A stretch of DNA of 64,000 bases from Nocardia colli (GTDB lineage Bacteria; Actinomycetota; Actinomycetes; Mycobacteriales; Mycobacteriaceae), in the NCBI RefSeq assembly GCF_008704205.1, contig NZ_VXLC01000004.1, forward strand, positions 248,001-312,000, read 5' to 3'. The position numbers were made by a program, and so were the translations under genes. How positions within the stretch are numbered: the first letter of the stretch is position 1; each line of letters opens with the position of its first letter. Below, piece by piece: positions 1 through 11,775 of this stretch. The notes under the pieces were generated by a model that was given only the letters and a program-made list of their open reading frames with translations, did no database searches and had not been told where the DNA came from.

Positions 1-296
1 CATGCAGGCGCACCGGACTTCACCAAAGTCTCCGAATAAGATTCGAGAACATCACGGTGATCTGTCAGTCCAAGCGGATCCGATTTCCCATCTTTCGACA
101 CAAGTGGGTTCGAACAAATTTCCGACACACGGTAAAGCAATAACGAAACGGTAACTAATACTTATTGGCTATTGAAAATAGGCGTCTACCTGGGGTAACG
201 CGACATTCAATCCGGTTCGAATTCCCGTGTCGACGACCCGTACGGCGGGCTAATTACTGTTCGCCGGCGAGCTGTCCGCTTTTCGATCGGGTGTTT
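1..296. other. Left-edge intergenic region
   Basis: No coding frame here looks real. Bases 110-195 are much more AT-rich than the rest of the window, as expected of a promoter region. The sequence opens with CAT, which could be the start codon of a minus-strand gene lying outside the window, but this cannot be tested from here. Confidence 0.4.
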
Positions 297-2629
<2,333 letters not shown>

Positions 2630-2641
2630 CGCGGGCGCGGC

Positions 2642-3187
2642 TCAGGTCAGGTTGCCGTCGATGCAGAGGCTCACGGACCGCGAGGACAGTCCGGGGCGGA
2701 TGTCGTCGGCGGCGAAGGCCCACTGGGAGATCGGTGCGGCCGCCTTCCACAGCAGCTTGCCGTCGCGGGCCGCGACCACCTGGTAGACGTCCTCGTTGCC
2801 CTCGATGAGCTGGCTGCCCACGCAGTAGTCGTTGTACTCGGTGCCTGGCTGCCGCGCGCCCGCGCTGAACAGGCCGGTGGGGTCGGCGTAGGCGCCGGGG
2901 TTGCGGACGGCGGTCGCCTTGCCGTCGGCGGGGCCACGCGACCAGGACGCCGCGCCGCGGTCGATGTCACAGCGGAAGGTCTGCCCGCCCGCGGCGACGG
3001 TCGCGCCCTGCGGGTAGCCGGTGCCTGCCCACAGGCAGTGCGCCCCGGCGCCGGCCGCGCTGGTCCGGGCCTGGGCCGCGGCGGTGCCCGCGCCGAAGGT
3101 GAGACCGCCGGCCAGGGTGGCGACGGCGAGCAGCGCGATCGAGGTGCGGCGTAGGGCAGGGGTTTTCGGCGTCGTTGCCGTGCTCAT
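2642..3187 (-). CDS. Secreted hypothetical protein
   Basis: A 181-residue protein with an N-terminal signal peptide: basic start, hydrophobic stretch and an AGTAAAQA cleavage region at about residue 33. The mature part is rich in Gly, Ala and Asp, has several cysteines (for example FRCD and DYCVG) and contains no domain I recognise. The start is chosen at the ATG preceded by an AAGAGAGAA purine-rich site; a longer frame upstream reads through non-coding sequence. It sits tail-to-tail with dgdA and just downstream of another small secreted protein on the same strand. Confidence 0.7.
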   Translation of the reverse strand: MSTATTPKTPALRRTSIALLAVATLAGGLTFGAGTAAAQARTSAAGAGAHCLWAGTGYPQGATVAAGGQTFRCDIDRGAASWSRGPADGKATAVRNPGAYADPTGLFSAGARQPGTEYNDYCVGSQLIEGNEDVYQVVAARDGKLLWKAAAPISQWAFAADDIRPGLSSRSVSLCIDGNLT

Positions 3188-3275
3188 CGGGTTCTCTCTT
3201 TCGTCCTCGACCTGGCGGCGTGATTGCCGCCGATCGGTAATGCGAAGTACTGCAAGGGGTTTCGAAAATGTTCGG

Positions 3276-3680
3276 CTAGCACCAGCTGGCGCTGGGGCGG
3301 CAGACGACCCAGCCGTCACCGTCGGCGCGCGGCACGGCGGTCCAGGTGCTGGCGCCGCCGCTGCGGTTCTGCGTCGGTTCGGCCGGACTCTGCTGGCTTC
3401 GGTACTCGCGCAACGCGTTCCGGTGTTCGTTCTGCTGCAGCGGGTTGGCGTCGGTGTGGTTGTAGCCGAACGGGTCGATGTGGTGCGCGCCGGTCGTGTT
3501 GCCGGGGTGGGCGGAACCGGCGCGGCCGGGGGCCTGGTTCGACCGGGTGCCCGGGTCGGCGACCGCGACGGCGGTGCTGAGCACGGTTGCGGTGCCGAGG
3601 AACCCGACGATCAACGCGAGTGCGGTGGCGCGGCGGTGTCGGCGGAGAATCCCGGTCGGTCGTAGGGGTGATCGCTTCAT
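3276..3680 (-). CDS. Small secreted hypothetical protein
   Basis: A 134-residue protein with a clear signal peptide (basic RPTGILRRHRRA start, hydrophobic core, cleavage near AVAVADP). The mature part is polar, with many Asn, Gln and His residues, and ends in a Trp/Cys-rich tail (VVCRPSASWC). No family is recognised. A perfect 10-bp inverted repeat ends 20 bp upstream of the start and the ribosome binding site AGAGAGG follows it. The gene precedes the other secreted protein on the same strand, so the two may be co-expressed. Confidence 0.65.
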   Translation of the reverse strand: MKRSPLRPTGILRRHRRATALALIVGFLGTATVLSTAVAVADPGTRSNQAPGRAGSAHPGNTTGAHHIDPFGYNHTDANPLQQNEHRNALREYRSQQSPAEPTQNRSGGASTWTAVPRADGDGWVVCRPSASWC

Positions 3681-3699
3681 GGCGTCGTTGCCTCTCTGC

Positions 3700-3726
3700 T
3701 CATCTACTGAGGTGAACAGTAGATGA
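3700..3726 (-). promoter_or_regulatory. Perfect 10-bp inverted repeat before a secreted-protein gene
   Basis: TCATCTACTG and CAGTAGATGA are perfect complements separated by 7 bases. In the minus-strand transcript the hairpin would end just before the AGAGAGG ribosome binding site of the gene starting at 3680. It could be an operator or a leader hairpin that affects translation. Confidence 0.55.
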
Positions 3727-6152
<2,426 letters not shown>

Positions 6153-6173
6153 GGGCGAAAAGTCCGAAAATCG

Positions 6174-6185
6174 TTGGGGCCCCAA
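6174..6185. repeat. 12-bp palindrome after the exporter gene
   Basis: TTGGGGCCCCAA is a perfect palindrome 22 bp after the exporter stop. It lacks a loop and a following T tract, so it is not a convincing terminator. Confidence 0.3.
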
Positions 6186-6223
6186 GTAATTGGGGCATGA
6201 ATAGGGCATCAGCGGCCCGTTAA

Positions 6224-6264
6224 CGTATTCAGGTGCAGTCCATTCAACACTGCACCTGAATACG
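6224..6264 (+). promoter_or_regulatory. Perfect 16-bp hairpin next to the WXG-cassette ribosome binding site
   Basis: CGTATTCAGGTGCAGT (6224-6239) and ACTGCACCTGAATACG (6249-6264) are perfect complements with a 9-base loop. The 3' arm runs directly into GGGG (6265-6268), the likely Shine-Dalgarno of the gene starting at 6275. No T tract follows, so it is not a classic terminator. It could be a strong operator or an RNA leader structure that gates translation of the cassette. Confidence 0.7.
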
Positions 6265-6274
6265 GGGGTATTCG

Positions 6275-6604
6275 ATGACTGGCGAACTTTCGGTGAACTT
6301 TACCGATCTGCATCACTCGGCGGGGTGCCTGGCCGATTGGTGCGGGGACAGCAGCGCGCTCTTCGAATCCGGGCATTCCGAGATTTCCTCGGCGTCCTCG
6401 GGTTGGGTAGGTAGTTCGCGCGCGGCGCTCGAGGGCGCGCTGGAGAAGTTGCGCGGCTCGGGCACCGCGTTGACCGGGCGGCTCGACGGCCATTCGTCCC
6501 TGGTCACCGACGCGGTGCGTGAATTCAGTACCACTGAACACAAATCCGCGACCGAACTTGCCCAGGTCGACCAGCCGACCGGTCGGAAATTGCTGGATCT
6601 ATGA
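6275..6604 (+). CDS. WXG100-like small protein
   Basis: A 109-residue, mostly helical protein with a central W44-V45-G46, matching the WXG turn between the two helices of ESAT-6/CFP-10-type proteins, and a length typical of the family (about 100). It has no signal peptide. The stop overlaps the start of the next gene (ATGA), so the two are coupled and may form a heterodimer, as Esx pairs do. No C-terminal YxxxD/E export signal is visible in this partner. Family membership rests on motif, length and context. Confidence 0.75.
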   Translation: MTGELSVNFTDLHHSAGCLADWCGDSSALFESGHSEISSASSGWVGSSRAALEGALEKLRGSGTALTGRLDGHSSLVTDAVREFSTTEHKSATELAQVDQPTGRKLLDL

Positions 6605-7923
6605 TCACGATCTCCGACATCGATCGGTGGAACGTCGCGGATATCGAGTCGGTATTCCAAGTCTGTACTTCGCACGCGCAGCACTGCGACGAACGTGCGT
6701 CGAATCTCGGTAACCTGCAGATGTTCCAGACCTGGGACGGGGAGGCGGCGGAGGCCGCCAAGCACTCGGTCGGCAAGACGCGCGTCGACTTCGATGCGCA
6801 CGGCAAACACGTCGCCGCTATCGCCGCGGCCGCGAAGACCGCTGCCGAAGAGGTCGCCACGGTCAAGTCCAAATTGACCGGCCTGCGCGCCGATGCCAAG
6901 ACCGGTGGGTTCGCGATCGGCGACGACGGCAAGGTCACCCGGATCGTGCAGGGGCCCTACACCGCCGATCAGCTGGCCAAAATCGAGGCAAACCGAGTGG
7001 CGCTGCAACTCGAGGTCAACCGGTTGATGATCAATGCCCAGCTGGTGGACGCCGATCTCGCCGCGGCGATCAAAGGCGCCGACGGGCAACTCAGCGAAAG
7101 CGATCTGGACAAGCAGAATCATCCGCCGGTTTACGCCGCCGCATTCGGTCTCGGCTCCCTGGGATTGCCGGAGTATCCCAACGGTTCGCTGACCGACGTG
7201 GAGGTGCGCAACTATTACCTCGAAGCCGAGCGGCGCTTGGCCGCGCTCAATGAACAGCTCGCGAAAACGGACATGCCGCTGGAGGAGCGGGCCAGGATCG
7301 CCAGCGAGATACGCAACGAGTTCCGCACCAAGGCACGGGATTTGATGTCGAACCGGGCCGCGGCCGAAGAACTCATGAAGAAAGAGGGAAACCGGCCCTT
7401 CGATCAGCTGATCGAAGACAAGATGGCGAAGAAGGGGATGACCCGCGAGCAGGCGATGCAGGATGTCATCGACTCCTCGTCGAAGAGTCGCGGTGCGGTC
7501 AACGAGGCGCTCGGCGTCGATCCGAAGAATCCGAAACTGCCGGACCCCAAGGAAGTACAGGCGCGGGTGCGTGGGCCCAACAGTGGACCGGGCACGCCCA
7601 AAGTCACCGACACGCTGGCGGGTGCGGGCGAGAGCGCGGGCTCGAAGGCGCTGCGGGTCGCCGGCAAGGCGGCGCTGCCGCTGGCCGCGGCGTACGAGGT
7701 CTACGACGGATACAACCAGGTGAAGGCGGGCAAAGAGACGGTGCCGGAAGCGGTCGGCAGTGGCGCGGGCGCCCTGGGCGGTATGGTGGCCGGCGCAGAG
7801 GGCGGCGCGATGATCGGCGCGCTCGGCGGGCCGGTCGGTGCTGCCGTCGGCGGCGTGGTCGGTGGTGTGGTCGGCGGCATCGCGGGCAGCTCGGTCGGCA
7901 AATGGATAGGTGGGTTGTTCTAG
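6601..7923 (+). CDS. Long WXG protein with C-terminal glycine zipper (putative type VII effector)
   Basis: A 440-residue protein. Residues 1-105 are helical with a WXG-like W45-D46-G47. Residues about 105-330 are charged and helical and contain YLEAE, which fits the YxxxD/E pattern of type VII substrates. Residues about 345-385 are Ala-rich (KALRVAGKAALPLAAAYEVY). Residues 388-440 form a long glycine zipper with repeated GGVVGG and GAAVGG units, as in membrane-inserting toxins and pore formers. Glycine-zipper type VII toxins such as S. aureus TspA offer a loose precedent. The neighbouring WXG protein could be its export partner and the downstream genes chaperone or immunity proteins; these roles are inference. 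Confidence 0.75.
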   Translation: MITISDIDRWNVADIESVFQVCTSHAQHCDERASNLGNLQMFQTWDGEAAEAAKHSVGKTRVDFDAHGKHVAAIAAAAKTAAEEVATVKSKLTGLRADAKTGGFAIGDDGKVTRIVQGPYTADQLAKIEANRVALQLEVNRLMINAQLVDADLAAAIKGADGQLSESDLDKQNHPPVYAAAFGLGSLGLPEYPNGSLTDVEVRNYYLEAERRLAALNEQLAKTDMPLEERARIASEIRNEFRTKARDLMSNRAAAEELMKKEGNRPFDQLIEDKMAKKGMTREQAMQDVIDSSSKSRGAVNEALGVDPKNPKLPDPKEVQARVRGPNSGPGTPKVTDTLAGAGESAGSKALRVAGKAALPLAAAYEVYDGYNQVKAGKETVPEAVGSGAGALGGMVAGAEGGAMIGALGGPVGAAVGGVVGGVVGGIAGSSVGKWIGGLF

Positions 7924-8463
7924 ATGGCAGACAACGAGACCTCCATCTACCCAGCGCTGGAATCCCTGGCGCTCAGTACCCACCGGGTCGCCGACCCGAG
8001 CACGATCCCGGGACGCGTCACACTCGACCTCGATCCCGATACCTGGGCCGAGATCGATGGCCGGAACATGGGCTATCTCAACGTATTAGCGGCGCAGCAC
8101 GAGCAGCCGTCCCAGTTCCGGACCAATATCGTGGTGGTGCTGACCCGCGTGATCGTCGGCCGGGGCATCGACCTGGCCGGCCTGATCGAGCACTCGTTCA
8201 CCGACTCGCGGCGACTGCCCGGCTGGACCGAGGAGCACGCCGAGGTGTGGCCACCGGCCAACCGCCACAGCGGCTGGTCGATCCAGTCCGGCACCTACTC
8301 CGCCGACGGCCAATTGCTGTATACCGTCACGCAATACGCGGTCTACCAGCGCGGGAACGTCGGCTACCTGCTGCAAGCGACGGGGACGACCACGGCCGAA
8401 CAGACGCCGGTGTTCGGTAGCCTGCTCGACAAGGTTGTGCGCAGCGTCAACTTCGACGACTGA
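7924..8463 (+). CDS. LpqN/LpqT-like protein without lipobox
   Basis: A 179-residue protein starting immediately after the stop of the WXG effector gene. The layout resembles the mycobacterial LpqN/LpqT family: a domain with a VVVLTRV strand, a central aromatic segment and the late motifs YLLQATG and LLDKVVRSV. Unlike LpqN it has no signal peptide or lipobox, so it should stay in the cytoplasm. That fits a dedicated chaperone or immunity role for the upstream effector, but nothing in the sequence proves it. Confidence 0.6.
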   Translation: MADNETSIYPALESLALSTHRVADPSTIPGRVTLDLDPDTWAEIDGRNMGYLNVLAAQHEQPSQFRTNIVVVLTRVIVGRGIDLAGLIEHSFTDSRRLPGWTEEHAEVWPPANRHSGWSIQSGTYSADGQLLYTVTQYAVYQRGNVGYLLQATGTTTAEQTPVFGSLLDKVVRSVNFDD

Positions 8464-8477
8464 AGGGGCAAGAACTC

Positions 8478-8768
8478 ATGGTCAGACGCTCGGACGTGGT
8501 ATCCGATCTGGAGGAAGCGCTCGCCGCGCACGTCGTCTTCACCGAGGACGCGGCCGACGACACCTGGATGATCGGCCGGACGCCGACTCAGACGCTGCAC
8601 GTCCGGATGGGCAACTTCCCGGAGGAAGACCTCTGGTCGCTGTGGCTCGGCGACGGTAAGTGGATGGACTTCACCGAACCGCCGGCCGGCTGGACGCTGG
8701 AGCTCAGTGACGATCGCTGGCCGGCCACCGCGCGGCCTCGGCTGCCCAAGGGCGAATTCCACGAATGA
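8478..8768 (+). CDS. Small acidic protein of the WXG cassette
   Basis: A 96-residue Trp-rich, acidic protein with no signal peptide or membrane segment and no family I recognise. It starts 14 bp after the LpqN-like gene with a GAAGGGGCAAG ribosome binding site and is the last gene of the cassette; its stop directly abuts the stop of the convergent lipase. Size, acidity and position next to a putative toxin make it an immunity-protein candidate, which is inference only. Confidence 0.6.
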   Translation: MVRRSDVVSDLEEALAAHVVFTEDAADDTWMIGRTPTQTLHVRMGNFPEEDLWSLWLGDGKWMDFTEPPAGWTLELSDDRWPATARPRLPKGEFHE

Positions 8769-9707
8769 TCAGGGCTGCCCGGGGCAGGCGGTGCCGACGT
8801 AGGTGGGGTCGAGGGCGCGCTGGATGATGTAGGCGACGGTGGGGGATTGGGGGAGGGTGCCGTGGTCGAAAGTGTCTGTGGGGCAGAAGGCTTGGACCCA
8901 GACGTTGTCGACCGTTGCGCCGGGGCCCGGCTGGAGGAAGGTGGCTTCCGGTGGGGTGGAGGCGTCGTCGCGGGTGCTGGCGATCACGGTGTAGGTGACG
9001 CCGGGGTCGGTGTCGCCCGCGGCGTTGACGGATCGGAGGAAGTCGCTGCCTACGAGTTGTTGGGCGGCTGCGACTCCGGCGATTTCGGTCAGTCCGGCGG
9101 AGAAAGCCGAATGTGCGCTGCCGGAAGGGAGTTGGGCGGCGACGCCGCGCATGGTGGAGCCGTGGTTGGTGCCCGCGAGGGAGACCAGGTGGTCGACCTC
9201 GGCGGCGCCGCCTTCGAAGCGCAGGTATTGCCGGGACATCAGTGCGCCCTGGGAGTGGCCGACGAGATCGACCTTCGGGGCGTGGGTCGCGTCGCGCACG
9301 CGGTCGACGAAGGCGGCGAGTTCCTTGGCGGAGGCATGGATGTCGCCGACGCCGTACATGCCGGGGAGCGCGCCGAGCACGCTCGACGTGTCGTGGCCGT
9401 AGTTCAGCGAAAACACGCAGTAGCCTTCGGCTTTCAGCTGTGGCGCGAGTACGTTCCAGTCGTTCTGGTTGCCCCAGGTGCCGTGCACGAGGACGACCGG
9501 TCGCGGGTGCGCGGCGGTCGGCTGGCAAGTCCAGTCGTCGGACCCTTCGGGCGGGATGCTGCCGTCCGGATCCTTGCCTACTCCGGCGATCTCACTCGCG
9601 GTCGATTGGCCGGGTTCCGCCCGGGCTTGCACCGCCGGGGCGCAGATGCCCGTGAGTATGCCCGCTACCGCGCCGGCCGCCGTCAGGCGACGCCATCTCA
9701 GATCCAT
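8769..9707 (-). CDS. Exported lipase/esterase, alpha/beta-hydrolase fold
   Basis: A 312-residue protein with a signal peptide (cleavage near VQARA, residue 30). The oxyanion-hole segment VVLVHGTWGNQNDW (residues 71-84) and the nucleophile elbow GHSQG (S152) identify a lipase-type hydrolase of the actinobacterial EstA/class 2 kind. Cysteines at about 61 and 97 could form a disulfide. It lies 43 bp downstream of the GH1 gene on the same strand, so the two likely form an operon controlled by the divergent TetR. Confidence 0.88.
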   Translation of the reverse strand: MDLRWRRLTAAGAVAGILTGICAPAVQARAEPGQSTASEIAGVGKDPDGSIPPEGSDDWTCQPTAAHPRPVVLVHGTWGNQNDWNVLAPQLKAEGYCVFSLNYGHDTSSVLGALPGMYGVGDIHASAKELAAFVDRVRDATHAPKVDLVGHSQGALMSRQYLRFEGGAAEVDHLVSLAGTNHGSTMRGVAAQLPSGSAHSAFSAGLTEIAGVAAAQQLVGSDFLRSVNAAGDTDPGVTYTVIASTRDDASTPPEATFLQPGPGATVDNVWVQAFCPTDTFDHGTLPQSPTVAYIIQRALDPTYVGTACPGQP

Positions 9708-9750
9708 CGAAATCCGTTCTGCGATCGGTTGTTACGAACGAGCTGACGGT

Positions 9751-11073
9751 TCAGCGCGGCACGGTCAGCGGGTCGAGGCAGCTGGCGGCGGCGTCGACCA
9801 GCGAGCAGGGCTGCGGTGCCCGGGTCGGCCGGTAGTCGGCGGGCACGCCGTCGGCATGGGTGATGTCGGTGTAGGCGGCGACGGCGTCGGTGGGTTGCCG
9901 GGTGAGGCTCGGATCGGTCAGCACGTCGACGGTGAACAGGCCGAAGCGCGGTGTGTAGCTGCCCCATTCGTAGTTGTCGGTGAGGCTCCAGTAGTTGTAG
10001 CCGATGACGTTCATGCCGTCGGCCTTGGCGCGCTGGATCCAGTAGATCGTGTCGCGCAGGTCGTCGCCGCGGGTGTAGCCGTCGGCGCGGGGCTTGCCGT
10101 TCTCGGTGGGCATGCCGTTCTCCACGATGTAGAGCGGCTTGCCCGGGAACTGGCGCGAATAGTGTTGCAGGGCATAGTAGATGCCCTCCGGCTGCAGCGG
10201 ATTCTTCCAGAGCTGGGTCAGGTTCTGGCCCATCGAGGTGATGGTGTCGGGGGACATGCCGTAGTAGTAATCGATGCCGACGTAGTCGAGCCGGGCGGCG
10301 ATCTTATCGATGAACGGCTTGTTGATCGCGTCCTCGCCGGCCGGGATGTAGGCGACATTGCTGGTCACCATCGCGCCGGGTTGTACCTGGTGGATGTGGT
10401 CGTAGATGGCGTTGTGCGCCTGCGCCAGTCGATCCTGCATGCCGGGCACATCGGTGGCCGGGAGACCGCCGTGACGTAGTTCGTTGAGGCCGTAGAAGGT
10501 GGGCTCGTTGAACGTCACCCAGAGCGGGTCGACGCGCGCGTAGCGGTCGACCACGGTGCGGGCGTTGGCCAGCCAGTCCTCGACCATCCCCGGGTTGTGC
10601 CAGCCGCCGCGGTCGACCTCCCAGCCGGGGAACACCCAGTGATCGAGCGTGATCATCGGCCGCATGCCCGCGGCGGTGATCTTCGCGATCACGTTGTCGT
10701 AGAAGCGGAATCCCTCCGCCGACCACACGCCGGGCTCCGGCTGCACCCGGGCCCACTCGATGCTGATCCGATAGACCTTGACGCCGAGTCCGGCGGCGAG
10801 ATCGATGTCGGAGGCGTAGCGGCTGGAGAAGTCGACCGAATCCCGGTACGGGTCCTCGGTTTTGCCCGCCGCGACGTAGCGGCTCCAATTGCTGTCCGGC
10901 GCATGCCCTTCGGACTGATAGCCGGAGGCGGCGACGCCCCACATAAAGTCCGGGCCGAGCGGCGCGACCTGCACCGGCGGTTCGGGGCGGGCGGCGGCGG
11001 AGCCGGGCAGACAGGTCAGGGCGGTGGCGGCGGCCACGGCGGCCAGGCCGAGGCCGCGCAGACGGAATCGCAT
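9751..11073 (-). CDS. Exported GH1 family beta-glycosidase
   Basis: A 440-residue glycoside hydrolase family 1 enzyme. The N-terminal signal peptide ends near GSAAARP; the substrate-binding FMWGVAASGYQSEG segment follows at residues 43-56. The catalytic acid/base is E190 in VTFNEP and the nucleophile E318 in YIVENG. A late NYWSLTDNYEWG motif (the GH1 -1/+1 site region) is also present. The family hydrolyses beta-glucosides and related glycosides; export of a GH1 enzyme is less usual than cytoplasmic location. It is divergent from a TetR gene with a shared operator and lies upstream of a lipase on the same strand. Confidence 0.93.
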   Translation of the reverse strand: MRFRLRGLGLAAVAAATALTCLPGSAAARPEPPVQVAPLGPDFMWGVAASGYQSEGHAPDSNWSRYVAAGKTEDPYRDSVDFSSRYASDIDLAAGLGVKVYRISIEWARVQPEPGVWSAEGFRFYDNVIAKITAAGMRPMITLDHWVFPGWEVDRGGWHNPGMVEDWLANARTVVDRYARVDPLWVTFNEPTFYGLNELRHGGLPATDVPGMQDRLAQAHNAIYDHIHQVQPGAMVTSNVAYIPAGEDAINKPFIDKIAARLDYVGIDYYYGMSPDTITSMGQNLTQLWKNPLQPEGIYYALQHYSRQFPGKPLYIVENGMPTENGKPRADGYTRGDDLRDTIYWIQRAKADGMNVIGYNYWSLTDNYEWGSYTPRFGLFTVDVLTDPSLTRQPTDAVAAYTDITHADGVPADYRPTRAPQPCSLVDAAASCLDPLTVPR

Positions 11074-11142
11074 CGGGTGGTGCTCCCGTTCGTTGGGGTG
11101 ACAAGCCGGGACCTCGGCGGACGCCGCGGGCGGGCCTTAATG

Positions 11143-11165
11143 AAAACCGTACAACGCTCGGTTTT
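11143..11165. promoter_or_regulatory. TetR operator candidate (AAAACCG-N9-CGGTTTT)
   Basis: A perfect 7-9-7 inverted repeat in the 132-bp gap between the divergent GH1 and TetR genes. Position and form fit an autoregulatory TetR operator. It also argues for the TetR start at 11206, since the upstream ATG at 11140 would put the dyad inside the coding sequence. Confidence 0.7.
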
Positions 11166-11205
11166 AGGTGGCAAGGGCGGACCCCGTCGTGCCTACACTG
11201 ACCCG

Positions 11206-11775
11206 GTGGCGAAACGGGGTCCGTACGGCAAAGGCATCGAACGACGGGAGCAGATCCTCGATGCCGCGCTGCGCACCATCGCCGAACGCGGCTACCTGGC
11301 CACCTCGGTCGCCGAGCTGGCCGAGGCGGTCGGCCTGAGCCAGAGCGGGCTGCTGCACTACTTCGGCTCGAAAGAGGAGCTGTTCGTCGCGGTGCTGCGC
11401 AAGCGCGACGAATCCGACCTCGCGACCATGCGCGGCGCGGCGCCGGACGCGTTCGTGGCGGTGGTGCGGCGCAACGCGAAGGTGCCCGGGCTGATCGAAC
11501 TGTTCACCCACATGCAGGCGGCCGCGGCCGACCCGCGCCACCCGGCGCACGACTACATGCTGGAGCGCTACCGGCTCGGCACCGAATCGTTCGCGCAGGC
11601 CCTGCGCGAGATGCAGCGGGCGGGCACGCTGCCCGACCGGGTCGACGCCGACGCCGCGGCCACCATGTTCTTCGCGCTCGCCGACGGCCTGCAGGCCCGA
11701 TGGCTGATCGACCCGGCGATCGATATGGCGGCGCAGCTCGAACATGCCTGGCACCGCTACACCGGCGCCGGCTAG
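11206..11775 (+). CDS. TetR-family repressor of the GH1-lipase operon
   Basis: A 189-residue regulator starting at GTG. The DNA-binding domain covers about residues 12-62, with SVAELAEAVGLSQSGLLHYF followed by GSKEEL, typical of TetR. The C-terminal helical domain carries a late DGLQARWL segment common in TetR proteins of the BetI-like C-terminal type. Its gene is divergent from the exported GH1 enzyme with a perfect dyad between them, so it probably represses that operon and itself in response to a sugar or glycoside. The last 4 bases overlap the convergent gene (shared CTAG). Confidence 0.92.
   Translation: MAKRGPYGKGIERREQILDAALRTIAERGYLATSVAELAEAVGLSQSGLLHYFGSKEELFVAVLRKRDESDLATMRGAAPDAFVAVVRRNAKVPGLIELFTHMQAAAADPRHPAHDYMLERYRLGTESFAQALREMQRAGTLPDRVDADAAATMFFALADGLQARWLIDPAIDMAAQLEHAWHRYTGAG

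Noticed and set aside
6224..6264. The 16-bp hairpin as terminator of the exporter gene
   Set aside because: No T tract follows and the 3' arm runs directly into the next ribosome binding site.
11140..11205. Upstream ATG as start of the second TetR gene
   Set aside because: It would place the operator dyad inside the coding sequence and add 22 residues with no resemblance to the family; the GTG at 11206 fits better.
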